NCBI RefSeq assembly: GCF_964340395.1
Contig: NC_135554.1
Span: forward strand, 8,350,475 to 8,414,474
Length of the DNA stretch: 64,000 nt
Origin: Glandiceps talaboti
Taxonomy: Eukaryota > Hemichordata > Enteropneusta > Spengelidae
Direction of reading: 5' to 3'
The translations under genes and the position numbers were made by a program. Within the stretch, counting starts at the first letter, position 1. Every line of letters begins with the position of its first letter. Positions 24,701 to 31,298 of this stretch are shown piece after piece. The notes under the pieces are model-generated. The model ran no database searches, was not told the DNA's origin, and was given only the letters and a program-made list of their open reading frames with translations.

Positions 24701-26873
24701 CGGTCATGTGCTGTGATGCTTCTCCATGGTAGTGTTTGGATAATGTGCTGTGATGCATCTGATCTGGTAGCTATAGTACCTGTATGCAGTGATCCTATTT
24801 TCCAAAAAAATGATTTGTTTTCTTAAAGTGTAAGATGACTTTCTCTTTTCCCTGTACATGCGTTAAAGTTCAGCAGTCCTGTGATTCACATACATCATGT
24901 ATGCATGCCTCCTGGTTGTGTCCTTCCAAATCCAAAATAGTCACCGGGGACAATCAACAGAAACTTTGTTTCTGAGTAGAAATTTATGTAAGACTTTATC
25001 ACCAACTGAATCCTGACATCATGGTGGGCAGAACTTAGGCTGGATAAGGTCAAAAAAAGAGAAAAGAATTGTTTCTGGTCAGCGAACGCATCACTTAAAT
25101 ACCTTCACGTCGGTCTTTTTTTGTGTGTGTGTTTGTCCAACCCATGCAGTTTGCAGATCCATGGGGAAACACAAATAACCCTCCCTACTTCAATGAAGAC
25201 AACTGCAAAGCCAATCTTGAACAAGCAAATGATATATCTGCCCCCACATACATACTCGCTCTAAAGTATTAAATAAAAAGAACAGTAACTGCCATAAATA
25301 GTTGACTGAGTGAAAGTTTGTTGTCGTTGCTCCATTTTAGACAAACTGTCCTGACCAGAAACAAATCTTTTTTAGGGGGTTACTAAGAACATGGTAAAGT
25401 GACTGCAGTGTTATACATCATGTTTGCCAACAAACTGAAAACTTTGCATCCAGACATGCATACCAAACAACTAAGAACATCTTGTCATCCAGTGGTTCAG
25501 CTTTGTGTACATCTCACAGGGTGTCCACAGATATTTTGGTTGGGAAATTAAAGTGAAGTCTGTACCTCAGTCAACATTGTTCATATATTAGCACTGGATG
25601 ACGATAGCATAGGATCATTTATATTGTCATGCATGGATAATATTTAATGATTCACTAAGGTCTGAGCACCCTGGTTACAAAGAGTGGAAATTTGGGTATA
25701 CTCCAGGAGTAATGACTCAAACAGTCATGGATGATCACTCACATGGAGCCCGCAGGTGCTATGTTGTTGAGCCTGGGTGACTCTAGGATAACCTGTGGAG
25801 TAACTGGGAAAGCCTTGACAGTTCCATAGCAATGTGATATGGAGCATGTAACACAACCTTTTCATGTACATGATGTAGTCCTAAAATACCGGATTTCCAT
25901 AGAAATGTATGTGTGATTATGTTTATGTGTGTGTTGGTCTGTATGAAAAGAAAATAACAGGGAGCAATTACCAGCACAAAAATAACATGTAATATGATAT
26001 AATCTGTTTAATATTTGATATTCTTCTGTAGGTGCATTATAATCCATTGCCAGTGAGGAGGAGTGGTCTTCCTATGCCAATGACAAACGGACCAAGTAGT
26101 GTTCCTGCTATACCAGAAGAACTGTCTCCAACTCTGTCCAAGATGTCTTCCCCAGCAAGTGATGGACCTTCAAACAAAGAACAGTAAGTTAATTTAATGT
26201 TGGTCAACAGCATTGAGGTTTTGATCTCTCCGGGTCAATGATCCTCATCAGAATGATGAATTATACATAGTGTTACAGTTGACCCATAGGTGGTGGTTAC
26301 AATCAGCTTTGTGATCAGCTCCTGAATGGATGAGAGGGGGCATTACATGGAGTTCTTTTTTATGTATCCATCACATTTCTCTGGCATGTATTATCAGATG
26401 TCAAACAAACTTGGCGCAAAGGTGACATACTATTAATAGTATATTGGGCGTATGCATGTTACTTTGTTTCACAACATTATCAAATTTAAACAAATGTCAG
26501 CTGTATTTTATATTTAAAAAATAACCTTTACTGGCTCACTCATAAACATTACACATTAAAACTCTGACTCGTTGATTGACTATTCTTACATTTCGGTTTC
26601 AGTGCACCAGTAATAGACTCCAAGTATTTGACTAAGAAGGAAGACATCATAGTAGTGAGAGGACTGAAACCACAAGCACCTTCCTCGCAAGTGTTACCAT
26701 CATCACTAAGTCAAAGCAGCCACACTGTGACGCCACCACTATCAAACCCATTACGACTCAGCCAAGCTGGCATTGTTCCTAAACTAGCCAACAAACCTGT
26801 ACCTACCCAACCACCGTTGATGAGTGCGTATTTCCCTGGAAGTCAAAATCAACAAATCCAGGCCCAGTCTTAG
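649..26873 (+). CDS. SASS6: SAS-6 centriolar assembly protein (SASS6), multi-exon, 5' partial
   Basis: SAS-6 self-assembles through its globular head and coiled-coil tail into the nine-fold cartwheel that templates the centriole. Seventeen exons join in phase: 649-712, 2313-2392, 3322-3426, 4109-4277, 5090-5167, 5807-5926, 6437-6553, 7375-7449, 17131-17325, 18022-18111, 18299-18352, 19868-19993, 21803-21884, 22683-22798, 24255-24452, 26032-26183 and 26603-26873. They encode about 696 residues; the human protein is about 657. The first four give the head domain including the PISA motif region. The phenylalanine of NPFKHLTHL, equivalent to the head-dimer residue F131 of vertebrate SAS-6, is kept at 4185-4187. 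Exons from 5090 to 21884 encode a continuous heptad-rich coiled coil. The tail keeps the motifs SKYLTKKED and SAYFPG. The initiator exon (about 20 residues) is not seen and is probably left of position 1. The intron at 7450-17130 holds a whole DNA transposon. Confidence 0.93.
1927..2256. mobile_element. MITE with ~27-bp terminal inverted repeats
   Basis: The left end carries GTCTGTAAGGTACACCATGA and the right end carries the inverse, TCATGGTATACCTTACAGAC, with two differences. The inner bases (GGTCAAC against its inverse GTTGACT) extend the match. It is about 330 bp with no open frame, in SASS6 intron 2. I could not define a target duplication. Confidence 0.65.
2313..2392 (+). CDS. SASS6: SASS6 exon 3 (head domain)
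   Basis: The exon reads [20 protein letters not shown] and then GDEDFQ, a near-copy of the vertebrate head segment DLVIRLTDDTDPFFLY. It is flanked by CTCCAG and GTAGGT. It ends two bases into a codon that is completed by the next exon. Confidence 0.95.
3322..3426 (+). CDS. SASS6: SASS6 exon 4 (head domain, PISA region)
   Basis: The exon encodes [20 protein letters not shown] followed by [14 protein letters not shown]. This matches the highly conserved [18 protein letters not shown] block of SAS-6. The donor is AAA|GTGAGT and the split codon is completed by the first base of exon 5. Confidence 0.95.
4109..4277 (+). CDS. SASS6: SASS6 exon 5 (head dimer interface)
   Basis: The exon contains [20 protein letters not shown], the best conserved SAS-6 block, with the phenylalanine needed for head-to-head dimerisation. 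The loop before it ([12 protein letters not shown]) differs from vertebrates. The acceptor is TTTCAG and the donor GTAAGT; it ends in phase 0. Confidence 0.95.
5090..5167 (+). CDS. SASS6: SASS6 exon 6 (coiled-coil start, GC donor)
   Basis: The exon encodes [20 protein letters not shown] and then LKQTQE, the start of the coiled coil. The acceptor is TTGACAG. The only donor that keeps the frame is GAG|GCAAGT at 5168, a GC-AG intron with an otherwise perfect donor consensus. Confidence 0.88.
5807..5926 (+). CDS. SASS6: SASS6 exon 7 (coiled coil)
   Basis: Forty codons in phase 0 include [20 protein letters not shown] and end HKEKALQ. They match the vertebrate segment around [20 protein letters not shown]. 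The flanks are TTACAG and GTAGGA. Confidence 0.93.
6166..6325. repeat. 54-bp minisatellite, about 3 units
   Basis: Units contain AGTAGTCCAGGACACATAGA and CTACTAAACATTGTATCTA. The same family forms a longer array at 63266-63632. The flanks (CTCAAAATTA on the left, TTTGAACCCTG on the right) resemble the ends of the hAT-like MITE at 28841-29133. Confidence 0.85.
6437..6553 (+). CDS. SASS6: SASS6 exon 8 (coiled coil)
   Basis: Thirty-nine phase-0 codons of strongly heptad-like sequence end in [11 protein letters not shown], aligned with vertebrate NRLSELEAANK. The flanks are CAACAG and GTAAGT. Confidence 0.93.
7375..7449 (+). CDS. SASS6: SASS6 exon 9 (coiled coil, before the transposon intron)
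   Basis: The exon encodes [20 protein letters not shown] and then HSVAE, matching vertebrate [20 protein letters not shown]. It ends in phase 0 at GAG|GTAATA. The following intron of 9681 bases contains a foldback repeat and a complete DNA transposon. Confidence 0.93.
7580..7819. mobile_element. Foldback repeat family FB1, copy a
   Basis: A central palindrome (GACCTAAGGGGTCTTGTCA against TGACAAGGCCCCTTAAGTC) is flanked by inverted GGAAAAT/ATTTTCC and an outer TTGGGGAATA. The outer end AACATCTAATTG abuts the left end of the large transposon at 7821. At least seven related copies lie in this window. Confidence 0.75.
7821..7842 (+). repeat. Left terminal inverted repeat of the Academ-like element
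   Basis: It starts CAGTCGGATCGCTAGCCTGC and pairs with the inverse of 16941-16962 at 18 of 22 positions. Similarity stops abruptly on both sides. Confidence 0.75.
8273..8280. promoter_or_regulatory. CRE-type palindrome in the transposon leader
   Basis: TGACGTCA, the full CREB/ATF palindrome, lies about 200 bases before the putative first exon of the element in a CpG-rich stretch (7821-8300). It is a candidate promoter element only; no TATA box or initiator could be fixed. Confidence 0.35.
8484..9374 (+). CDS. Candidate spliced 5' coding segment of the transposon, alternative frame
   Basis: An ATG in good context (8484, GTTATGG) opens a frame that reaches a donor ACTG|GTAAGT at 8572/8573. 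A matching acceptor with a pyrimidine-rich tract ends at 9078 (TTTTGTTATAG). Joined, the frame continues [20 protein letters not shown], includes [16 protein letters not shown], and stops at 9372-9374. Over 9079-9374 this frame is richer in codons starting with G than the frame of the long ORF that overlaps it, so it looks like the better coding frame there. The long ORF is one base out of phase with it. A +1 frameshift, a small unseen intron or a one-base indel near 9300-9374 could join the two. Confidence 0.45.
9085..15804 (+). CDS. Academ-like transposase/nuclease polyprotein, 2239 codons
   Basis: Uninterrupted frame. Ubiquitin-like domain about 200-272 ([15 protein letters not shown], then [18 protein letters not shown]). 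Cys/His clusters at 284-330 (C284, C287, C290, C325, C327, C330) and 403-461 (C403, H406, C417, C420, H430/C432, C458, C461). Coiled coil about 600-660. OTU-like domain about 876-1026 with DSNSLCRA at 880-887 and [14 protein letters not shown] at its end. Transposase-like core with [11 protein letters not shown] (D1215), FPGDWH (1239-1244) and DEAHEM (1472-1477), resembling the large animal/fungal proteins I recall as DUF6589. XPG/PIN nuclease about 1690-1980 with VFDDP (D1749/D1750), HEESDSR (E1859, E1860, D1862), SPDTD (D1883, D1885) and SGCDYTS (D1958). CXC domain 2137-2167 with nine Cys, then an acidic tail. The ATG at 9085 has A at -3 and G at +4, but the true N-terminus may lie upstream in another frame. 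The family call rests on architecture, not on a search. Confidence 0.8.
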   Translation: MASFSISTVLSYQSRKRVKEIMRLLKFSRLATRKYVFDQTYSQILMIVTQYTTYLKKRLKKTNSRSEAKGIISQVKNFVRCVKRELERFAKNIPIHKPQSVFSQAVRRNLRTMASRLSKQPMKTWQTAIATLHQLCVMHPERATTRVKKVITLVGDMLQRIKKFPTPSDELKLMQLKRYIWEINNAFDSRSDSVTWLSHVYIRTENKEDHITFKGLGKLSHDVLKSKVADITAIPRDCFTLYSDGKPMHNDLTLPLKSALHVSLNVSGKGGGKKGSFHPDKDKCGPCGYCKKESRFSKYRHVKSYDEDIQEWLLEKYDHLEKTDCLCTACYQILKRKYTSEDYTPEKNRKKQRSACFLEQFDKCESISAHTRQKIDASLFASVFDLQCANLQDISEHPSVSLCESHYIQYDKHTRRCEICNIVPRISKFHHCPDVEKMNYYYERSGEYTRVTTSTKLCDNCYYYHRNIISKSDIVSDLDLTKVKDEHITVVAKPICDVEGVKVFAISKVIVFVVSALIKCEPVLLSNVGKMYTTAVQEGLGLLSTHSASAVDESHFALENRAILSVVMRNIGKYVDHYTVKGQPQLGTLLTRTGSNLKTALMKLLQAKNEEQEMANQKINELKMVIEEANKSRQTEYSSKDYLKKAADEINDRLLNQARIFVDKCNESSQNLNDVDFVNFIKEIDPHVWNFMYFLTQKRTERKYFKASDFTWENHYIPVDEEKTTNKHSNRNTLTRLYAVSHLLHTVNVDCHYPLHILLSDVLQGYSGSRELIKMFSSFGITSSYDTLRKHMKQVITKKEEDGISKDFTVDSFVIASVDNIDKNTPYAVVTGQQRGFHGTSVQAVEPLPLSEIFHPDEFVLGSTRSRSQKEFEHCEIYRDSNSLCRAIARRNFARLRSCDRQPDGLPQDHGERAFENKVVKTMRYAILEVLEENTAYFDSIDPEHQDKLMDMRHMDVTSRFENLQKDQSYSLGLIEAMCLSHAVKCPIIIDIPIHDTVLCFGKSYQGFVEPVHLVFDKGHFTLKLPHEYQDLSHNFMTEMNTLQQWKDINATLLPAQIVQKPIEDVMSYRPVQGLVPARQDSESSPSPDTCHPKQFLLKETPVVISRARQQQLSFEDFEVSTHEQAELDSLRNTVFKYMVQKFATSSTESQTRLPNLKTKLAMEDSFKTEASKVYYLQVSDEHADNLETIKHTVEHLHDTFEIGKRLQYLIVVGDGKTYDHLTRLKAEYGEDLEWLVVFPGDWHILKNYQPVLLKIYLDAGLRDIMATTHQGATLQSLIECQHFKHMHRFITQVYEAFYRYQINCFLKHKYGDNNEELSTLLTTISDITENIAKECYTETDNSDMTRLTELYHDFDQKIELNGLAEEFQTYTKQMCEKSDLYRFWHRFVHQDCLPYIALYIAFRSRNWSLRMGALKKMAALFHAFDRQTYLRLIPHHISTVLRMPDKLLCHLVNGGFAVSISGKNWSSVALDEAHEMCINKDVKNAVARPSPDTFQSTAIYLPYRAQTLKNLKEELYPVRKTKYQRDMQQSVVNFEEENIFKYYNKLQTSNVFHSDPQKLVPLFTNEQEDKTDLLNFREVGQRAFKYYVEARILHRPSTEAPVRKRRLKTFSKPVVKQRKTTSDKKEKQLYQKCLKKVIAAAQASNQPPERIHQFLVLPRAIAQSNGCMVKGSKSNVTKLFQSRYKGLLLDCFPQGWKPDCAVLEGMFIINTTPLATHKTFKDYFAFIIRTKILPYYHQGCKQVHVVFDDPHRNGISAKDLERDRRDTCTTRVEFPDMVIEPSVKIPRNWRQFLGNRTNKRRLVTVMSEQLLLMIPQALTENQIFVTGGGFLNEDMDCAKQVHALGQVSEWAPGFGNHEESDSRVWLHALGSCSKKTLIFSPDTDTYHVGLPLFDWTNHFQTVIPEIFLQISMKASEPSYLSVNMLSDMLKRDPDLASINRLRLNKCMQSVYILSGCDYTSFFTNFGKVTLYNYFCQHAEFISGDNSYPGDLSDTDVDSEEGLMSFYRLIGVLYFKKYFSVFVEQTPQELYNKIKDDNLSHATNHKVWLNYIREKSWEKTNFETDMMPSNEALAFHWKRVCWVARVWEQALFHNVDFPPLSEEYGFRWSSGKLEILWDDTVNEEKVKKKVKELTSGCKCKKSECRDKRCKCRKEGILCKAGCSCENCLNKSDLQKSNLNTTKENETLVTEELLELEVLNSNSNLIVDEEEEVEEVVLDWPENVLEEINIDSDEEQLEII
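15843..15848 (+). promoter_or_regulatory. Poly(A) signal of the transposon transcript
   Basis: AATAAA lies 39 bases after the stop codon of the long frame, preceded by an A/T-rich stretch. From here to 16940 I see no further coding sequence. Confidence 0.6.
16941..16962 (-). repeat. Right terminal inverted repeat of the Academ-like element
   Basis: Read on the minus strand it starts CAGTCAGATAGTTAGCCTGC. It is followed directly by TGT at 16963-16965, identical to the bases before the left end. Confidence 0.75.
17131..17325 (+). CDS. SASS6: SASS6 exon 10 (coiled coil, after the transposon intron)
   Basis: Sixty-five codons include [20 protein letters not shown] and [17 protein letters not shown], close to the vertebrate TLDVECHEKEKHVNQL and AVLEQEIKDKDQL. 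The acceptor TTTCACAG is intact 168 bases past the transposon end, so normal splicing looks possible. Confidence 0.95.
18022..18111 (+). CDS. SASS6: SASS6 exon 11 (coiled coil)
   Basis: Thirty phase-0 codons start [20 protein letters not shown]. The flanks are TTGCAG and GTACTG. Confidence 0.9.
18299..18352 (+). CDS. SASS6: SASS6 exon 12 (coiled coil, short)
   Basis: Eighteen codons, [18 protein letters not shown], match vertebrate ANEIIKKLQGDLKTLMGK. The flanks are TTCTAG and GTGAGT. Confidence 0.92.
18671..18688. repeat. Perfect 18-bp CpG-rich palindrome
   Basis: CCGGACGCTAGCGTCCGG is its own reverse complement and lies in an AT-rich SASS6 intron. Further along the same intron, around 19175-19215, are AAAATGGCGGG, a CRE TGACGTCA and TCGCGATG, which look promoter-like. 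No open frame follows, so the block may be an old insertion. The rest of 18353-19867 shows nothing else. Confidence 0.5.
19868..19993 (+). CDS. SASS6: SASS6 exon 13 (coiled coil)
   Basis: Forty-two codons start [20 protein letters not shown], almost identical to vertebrate [20 protein letters not shown]. The flanks are GGACAG and GTAAGT. The ATG at its start is internal to the protein. Confidence 0.95.
20033..20392. repeat. 64-67-bp minisatellite, about 5.5 units, left part
   Basis: The unit contains ACTACTATGGAAATCAAGCT and AAACTAAGATAGACACAAAC. The array is cut by a LINE fragment and resumes at 21200. A single related unit is at about 37884-37940. Confidence 0.93.
20393..21200 (-). mobile_element. 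5'-truncated CR1/L2-like LINE nested in the minisatellite
   Basis: The minus strand carries the C-terminal part of a reverse transcriptase followed by a 3' end of ATT/TAA repeats (20391-20415). Minisatellite sequence resumes immediately on the other side, so insertion occurred inside the array. The 5' truncation leaves only about 200 codons. Confidence 0.85.
20583..21182 (-). pseudogene. LINE reverse transcriptase C-terminal fragment
   Basis: 199 codons without a stop include [20 protein letters not shown], the block [32 protein letters not shown] and [12 protein letters not shown]. These are classic C-terminal motifs of CR1/L2/Rex-type reverse transcriptases downstream of the catalytic palm. 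The catalytic YADD part is absent, so it cannot act. The open frame suggests a fairly recent insertion. Confidence 0.88.
21200..21290. repeat. Minisatellite, right part after the LINE
   Basis: About 1.5 units of the array at 20033-20392 continue here in the same orientation. Confidence 0.9.
21803..21884 (+). CDS. SASS6: SASS6 exon 14 (end of coiled coil)
   Basis: The exon encodes [20 protein letters not shown], matching vertebrate [20 protein letters not shown]. It ends one base into a codon (GTAAGT donor) that is completed by exon 15. Confidence 0.95.
22170..22530. mobile_element. FB1 foldback repeat, copy b
   Basis: The body (ATATGAGTCAAAACATTCCA and CACTTGCAGAGATATAACA) precedes the palindromic part (GTCACTACTCATCTAG, GACAAGTCCCCTTAGGTCCC). 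It is in SASS6 intron 14. Confidence 0.75.
22683..22798 (+). CDS. SASS6: SASS6 exon 15 (coil end and start of tail)
   Basis: The exon encodes [18 protein letters not shown], matching vertebrate LITWLNKELNENQLVRKQ. It continues into Ser/Thr/Pro-rich sequence typical of the unstructured SAS-6 tail. Confidence 0.95.
23732..24109. mobile_element. MITE, ~378 bp, with ~65-bp terminal inverted repeats
   Basis: TTTGAAATGGCCATGTGGAT opens the element and ATATGGCCATTTCAAA closes it in inverted orientation. The match continues through GAGGATTGGGTAT and AAAACAAATTTCATCA. The interior is A/T-rich and non-coding. A half copy is at 56586-56680. Confidence 0.82.
24255..24452 (+). CDS. SASS6: SASS6 exon 16 (disordered tail, Ser and His/Gln runs)
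   Basis: Sixty-six phase-0 codons lie between CTGCAG and GTAATA. They include a run of six serines and a run of five histidines. The tail is poorly conserved in the family, so support rests on the open frame, matching phase and splice sites. The repeats are AGT and CAC/CAA trinucleotide runs and may vary in length. Confidence 0.65.
25069..25366. mobile_element. MITE family with GTTTCTGGTCAG ends, copy 1
   Basis: The ends are GTTTCTGGTCAG and CTGACCAGAAAC. The interior (CCATGCAGTTTGCAGATCCA, TATCTGCCCCCACATACATA) is shared with 49679-49980, which lies in the opposite orientation. Confidence 0.82.
26032..26183 (+). CDS. SASS6: SASS6 exon 17 (tail)
   Basis: The exon starts [20 protein letters not shown] and ends two bases into a codon at ACA|GTAAGT. 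It is Pro/Ser-rich. The phase fits both neighbours and the acceptor is TTCTGTAG. Confidence 0.82.
26603..26873 (+). CDS. SASS6: SASS6 exon 18 (C-terminus and stop)
   Basis: The exon contains [17 protein letters not shown] and, near the end, SAYFPG. Both are conserved C-terminal motifs of animal SAS-6 (ESKYLKKRED and SAYFPG in vertebrates). The TAG stop is at 26871-26873. Confidence 0.95.
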
Positions 26874-26967
26874 TTTTATAGCATTAACAACAACCGTATT
26901 TTATCCTAAAAATTTGTATTATAATTAACACCTACTGTACATATTCTACAGACTTTCATTGTACAGA
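26874..26967 (+). other. SASS6: SASS6 3' untranslated region, proximal part
   Basis: This follows the stop codon and is A/T-rich. The transcript probably extends to a signal near 27415, which would place the next MITE inside the 3' UTR. Confidence 0.5.
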
Positions 26968-26975
26968 CATACACC

Positions 26976-27148
26976 CAGTGTGCCCTCTAAGGATCGCCAA
27001 ATGTTGTTGCTGTGAGTCAAAATGAGAAAAAAACTGGCATTTCTTGTGAGTCACCACGTAGTAACAGATAGGGGAACACCAAATGTTGGTGAGTCACTAG
27101 AAATTGTCTGTGTCAGTTGTGTATCAAATTGGCCTAGAGGGCACATTA
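26976..27148. mobile_element. hAT-type MITE with perfect 8-bp target duplication
   Basis: The left end is CAGTGTGCCCTCTAAGG and the right end CCTAGAGGGCACATTA, an inverted pair with a decayed last few bases. CATACACC flanks both sides (26968-26975 and 27149-27156). The CAG start and 8-bp duplication are typical of hAT elements. It lies about 100 bases past the SASS6 stop. Confidence 0.88.
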
Positions 27149-27414
27149 CATACACCTGTTACAACCCTTAACATCCAAGTACAGCAATTCCACTATTTGC
27201 CATAATTGTTTTACTAGTGTTCATGTCAGGTGTAAAAGTAAACTGTTTCACTTGCTTTGATTATGAGCCCAGTATTTGGTTGCTTTATGTAATTAATGTG
27301 TAGACAAAATTATGAGTTGACATCGTTATTGATTTGAATGTCAATATAGATGTCATACTGTAAACCTGGAACTTTTGGTGAAGACTTATATTTGCTTATT
27401 TCACTGGAAAACAA

Positions 27415-27420
27415 AATAAA
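27415..27420 (+). promoter_or_regulatory. SASS6: Candidate poly(A) signal of SASS6
   Basis: AATAAA lies about 540 bases after the stop codon. Other A/T-rich signals occur further on, so this is only the first good candidate. Confidence 0.4.
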
Positions 27421-27705
27421 ATGCTAAAATTAAGTAGAGACTAAAATGTCATCTTGTTTGTAAACACAATGTACCAGTCTGATAATTAGCAAACACACTA
27501 AGTCTTTGATAACTATCTGAAGACGAGAAAAATCGCAAAATTTTCTAGTAGAAAAAATACTTACGCTTACAGTACACGATTTCAATGTAAATGTAGAGTT
27601 AAATAGAATCAAGTTTGTAAACACTGACACTATCATACCATGCTGTAATGAGTTGGTAACATTGTTTTACAAATTGACCACATTAGAAGGGCTACACATG
27701 AGGCC

Positions 27706-28108
27706 GAGGCCTAAAAAAAATTGTTCGGTTTCCTAACCCCCCCCCCCCCCCCCACCCACCTTGTTTTTCACTGCTGACCCTCAACCTTTTTTTTTTACAT
27801 ATTTGAGAAAGAAAGAAAAAATTAAATTGTAAAAATTGTGATGTCTTGTGAGAAATAGTGGATGCAGAAACTGACATCAACTTAAAAAGACAATATAAAA
27901 CTGTTCTTCCAATCTGTAATGGCTGTACATCTGATGGGAAAAAACCAATAACTCAGAGACCATATGGAAAACAACAGAAAACATACTTGTAACTACTTGA
28001 ACGAGACATTCACACATTAAAAAAAAATTAAAATAAAGTAAAATCACATATCTACCTCCCACTTGTTGAGTGTAATCAGAACCACACAATTTTTTTTTCA
28101 TTAGGCCT
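27706..28108. mobile_element. MITE with AGGCCTAAAAAAAATTGT ends and an internal C run
   Basis: AGGCCTAAAAAAAATTGT near 27709 is inverted as ACAATTTTTTTTTCATTAGGCCT ending near 28108 (three extra bases in the latter). A run of about 19 C follows the left end. There is no coding sequence. Confidence 0.6.
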
Positions 28109-28840
28109 TGTAGTTACAGCAATTGAAACAGTGTCATGTTGTCCTTGATGTTGGTATGGATGCTTTAAACAAGTGTGGCAAGTGAAATTGATTTAGTTGA
28201 ATGTCAAGGGTTGTACTTGGGTCTTCTCATTGTGTTTTGTGTAGCAGAGTTCTTACCATGACATTCACTATATGCAGTATACAGGGACATCCTTCATAAC
28301 ATTGTATTTTTGAAGACATTACTACCAAACCAGAAAGACTATAACATTCAAATTAGACAGCATGATGTTTTTTACATCTCACAAGTTTTTTATTACAACT
28401 TAACACAAACAAAATACAGGCAATGATAGCTTACATACACTTGAAATATTAAAATTTTATCTCATTGTGAATACAAATAAACAGTTTTGTGTTTCAATCT
28501 TCCTTGTTTCATCCACCAGTGATGTTGATTTGTGTTCACAGTGAGATCAAATATATCATTTCATATGCTGGTGCACTAATCAGTGTCTGTATTCAGGTTT
28601 AGGTGTAAGAAAAACTTCTGTGAGGTAACAATGCATTGTGTCGCTTAATTGAAAATCTATAGTCACTCTGGTTTGGTAGTAGTACTCCAGAGTCTCAATA
28701 TCATTCCTACAACCCCTACCAGTCTACATGTACGTGTCATTTCACAAATAAAAAGGCTCCTATGATACTTTTGTCAGATCCACTCCCAATACTAGTATCA
28801 CAGAGAATGTGGTGATGTACTGTGAGTGAAGACTGGATGA

Positions 28841-29133
28841 CAGGGCTCAAAATTAATGGTTTTTTGTTTGGTAGTCCCAGTAGGCTACCAATTTCAGAAA
28901 GTGGTAGTCCAAAGATTGTGACTAGTAGTCCCATATTCCTGAACTTAAAAGATAGTTCCGCTCGTGAAAATATGTGTGTTATTAAAATACTTTCATGTCT
29001 GTAAATCTTCCATCCATGAAACTATTGTATAATCAGGGGTAGCCTGAGTGGGCTATCAGCTGCAAATTATGGTAGGCCCATGACAAGAATTGGTAGTCTG
29101 TCGACACAGAACTATTGTTAATTTCAAGCCCTG
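28841..29133. mobile_element. hAT-like MITE (CAGGGCTCAAAATTAAT ends)
   Basis: CAGGGCTCAAAATTAAT at 28841 and GTTAATTTCAAGCCCTG ending 29133 are inverted repeats. The inside repeats TGGTAGTCC motifs, related to the 54-bp minisatellite unit. No exact 8-bp target duplication is seen. Confidence 0.75.
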
Positions 29134-30518
29134 AATGAGGTTCTGGGGAATAGCAAGAAAAGTACTATAACAGTGTTATGCAGAATGTCCAATTTTCCAG
29201 TAAAAGTTCTGTTCATGTTGTTACTTTTGTGTGTTTTATCAGACCAAATTAATGTCTAATGGTACATACTAGTTTATTAAGATGTGTCAGATATAAGTAG
29301 TGTTTATAGAAACTCTGTAAGCCTACAAATAATGCCATCTGTAATAATAAAACCACGGTATTGAGTTTAGTCTTCACTAATTGTTCCCTGAATTATGTTA
29401 ATAAATTAAAACTAATTTTTTTCTTGGTCACTGTTTCTCGAAATATATAACCTGTAGAAATAACTCTCCCCATGATCTGTACAAGTTAGACTTCATGTGG
29501 TATTGTTTAGAGTTGTAAAAAACTTAATATTGAAATCCACAGTTGAAAGTGTAACATGCCGTGTAGGAAATTCTAGTCTTGTTTTTTATCCCGAAGTATA
29601 CGTTTACTGTACAATTTATGTTTTTACATTTCCATCATTTTGAAATGTAGGACGTGCATATTGTTATTATTTTTAAAAGAAATATGTCAATTGTTGATTG
29701 CCAAGATTGATTTTATTTTTATGTTCTTAAACATTCAAAAACAATCGCCAAAAAATGATGTCTTTCTTTTCAACAAACAATTGATGTGTCTACGTGTCTC
29801 GAGAAAGACCTTTATTCTCCCGTACTTTTTTAAAAACGTTTATTTCATTGTTGATAAACCTTTTGGTTTCATAATTTTTTTAACAAAGTTGCGTAGAACA
29901 TATATTGTCATATATATATTATGAGCAAGGTTGTGTATTGGTGATCTATTGGGGGTCAAACAAATTGATTTGTAAGGTTGTGATTGGTTACAAGAATGAA
30001 ATTAACATAATTATTATTATGCATAAACATTTATATCTGTAGAATGAAAATAAAATGAAATGTTATGGATATGTTAATCAAATCTTTATTTCATAGCTTT
30101 ATTGTATTATTTTATTTGAAATATGTCCACTACATTTTTTTTTATACATTTGCTTCATTAATTGTGTATATGTATTAATTATATTTCAAATTTTTAATTA
30201 TTTTGTTGTCTCTTTTTATAGATAAATAACAGATATGTTTACGCTATTCTTTGGGCTGTCAACTTGAACTTTTTAATTTTATTTTTTTTTAAATTTTTCC
30301 TCTCACGTTTTTCTTTGGTTAGTATATCTGTCCACTTTTTAATGTTATAATGTAGATATGAATATTAATTAAAATAGACAAAATACATAATGACAGGTTG
30401 TGTTTATTATTAGTTGAATAAGAGTGGTATGAAAATATGACCTATGACACAGGCTGATTTACATATTGTCATGCTTTACATTGACAGTGACATCCAGAGG
30501 AGGCTGGAGGGGTTGCAG
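29134..30518. other. No gene recognised; A/T-rich intergenic sequence
   Basis: Only short chance frames and T-rich runs are present. I see no splice-flanked conserved exon on either strand. Confidence 0.6.
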
Positions 30519-31298
30519 ACCATGATGTATGGCGTAGAATGCATGCCAAAATTCACCTATGCAATACTGCAATGCGAAAATGTTACACAATGAAATACTG
30601 TCGTTTTGACTTACTGATATGATGAGATACTGTTATGCGAGTTGACTGTTTGCGATTATGCACTTCCATGTGACAGCATTGTTCAATGACAACATGCAAT
30701 AATGCTTTACAGCCAACTTGCGATGATGACATGATATTTGGTGACTTTTTGTCAAATTGCAATGCTAGAGGGTTCAAAAATCACGGTTGAAAATAAAACT
30801 CGATGTTAGTCTGATTAATGAATAATACACCTATATATATTTTCACAATCCAAAGGGACTGTTTGCCATTCATTTACCACATGTATATCTTGCAACACGT
30901 CATGTTACCTGGGTTTCCCCATTGGATTCATGTGATAGAACACTAGACCGTTTGTTTATTTTTGATGGAACAAATGCATCTTCTTTGTTGACCAGTACAT
31001 TGTTTAGTATGTACTCCCGAGGCTGTTTCATATTAATACTCGCATTATGCATTGCAATTTGACAAAAAGTCACCGAATATCATGTCATCATCGCAAGTCG
31101 GCTGTACTGCATTATTGCATGTTGTCATTGAATAATGATATCACATGGAAGTGCATAATCGCAAACAGTCAACTCACATTACAGTATCTGATCATGTCAG
31201 TAAGTCATAATAACAGTATTTCATTGTATAACTGCAGTATGTCATTTCGCATTGCATAGGCGCATATTGGCAAGTATTCTACGCAATACATGATGGGT
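30519..31298. repeat. Large foldback element with ~250-bp inverted arms
   Basis: Arms at about 30519-30772 and 31045-31298 are inverted copies with scattered differences. For example, TTGGTGACTTTTTGTCAAAT on one side matches ATTTGACAAAAAGTCACCG on the other. The outer ends are CATGATGTATGGCGTAGAAT and TTCTACGCAATACATGATG. A spacer of about 270 bases is non-coding. Confidence 0.85.
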
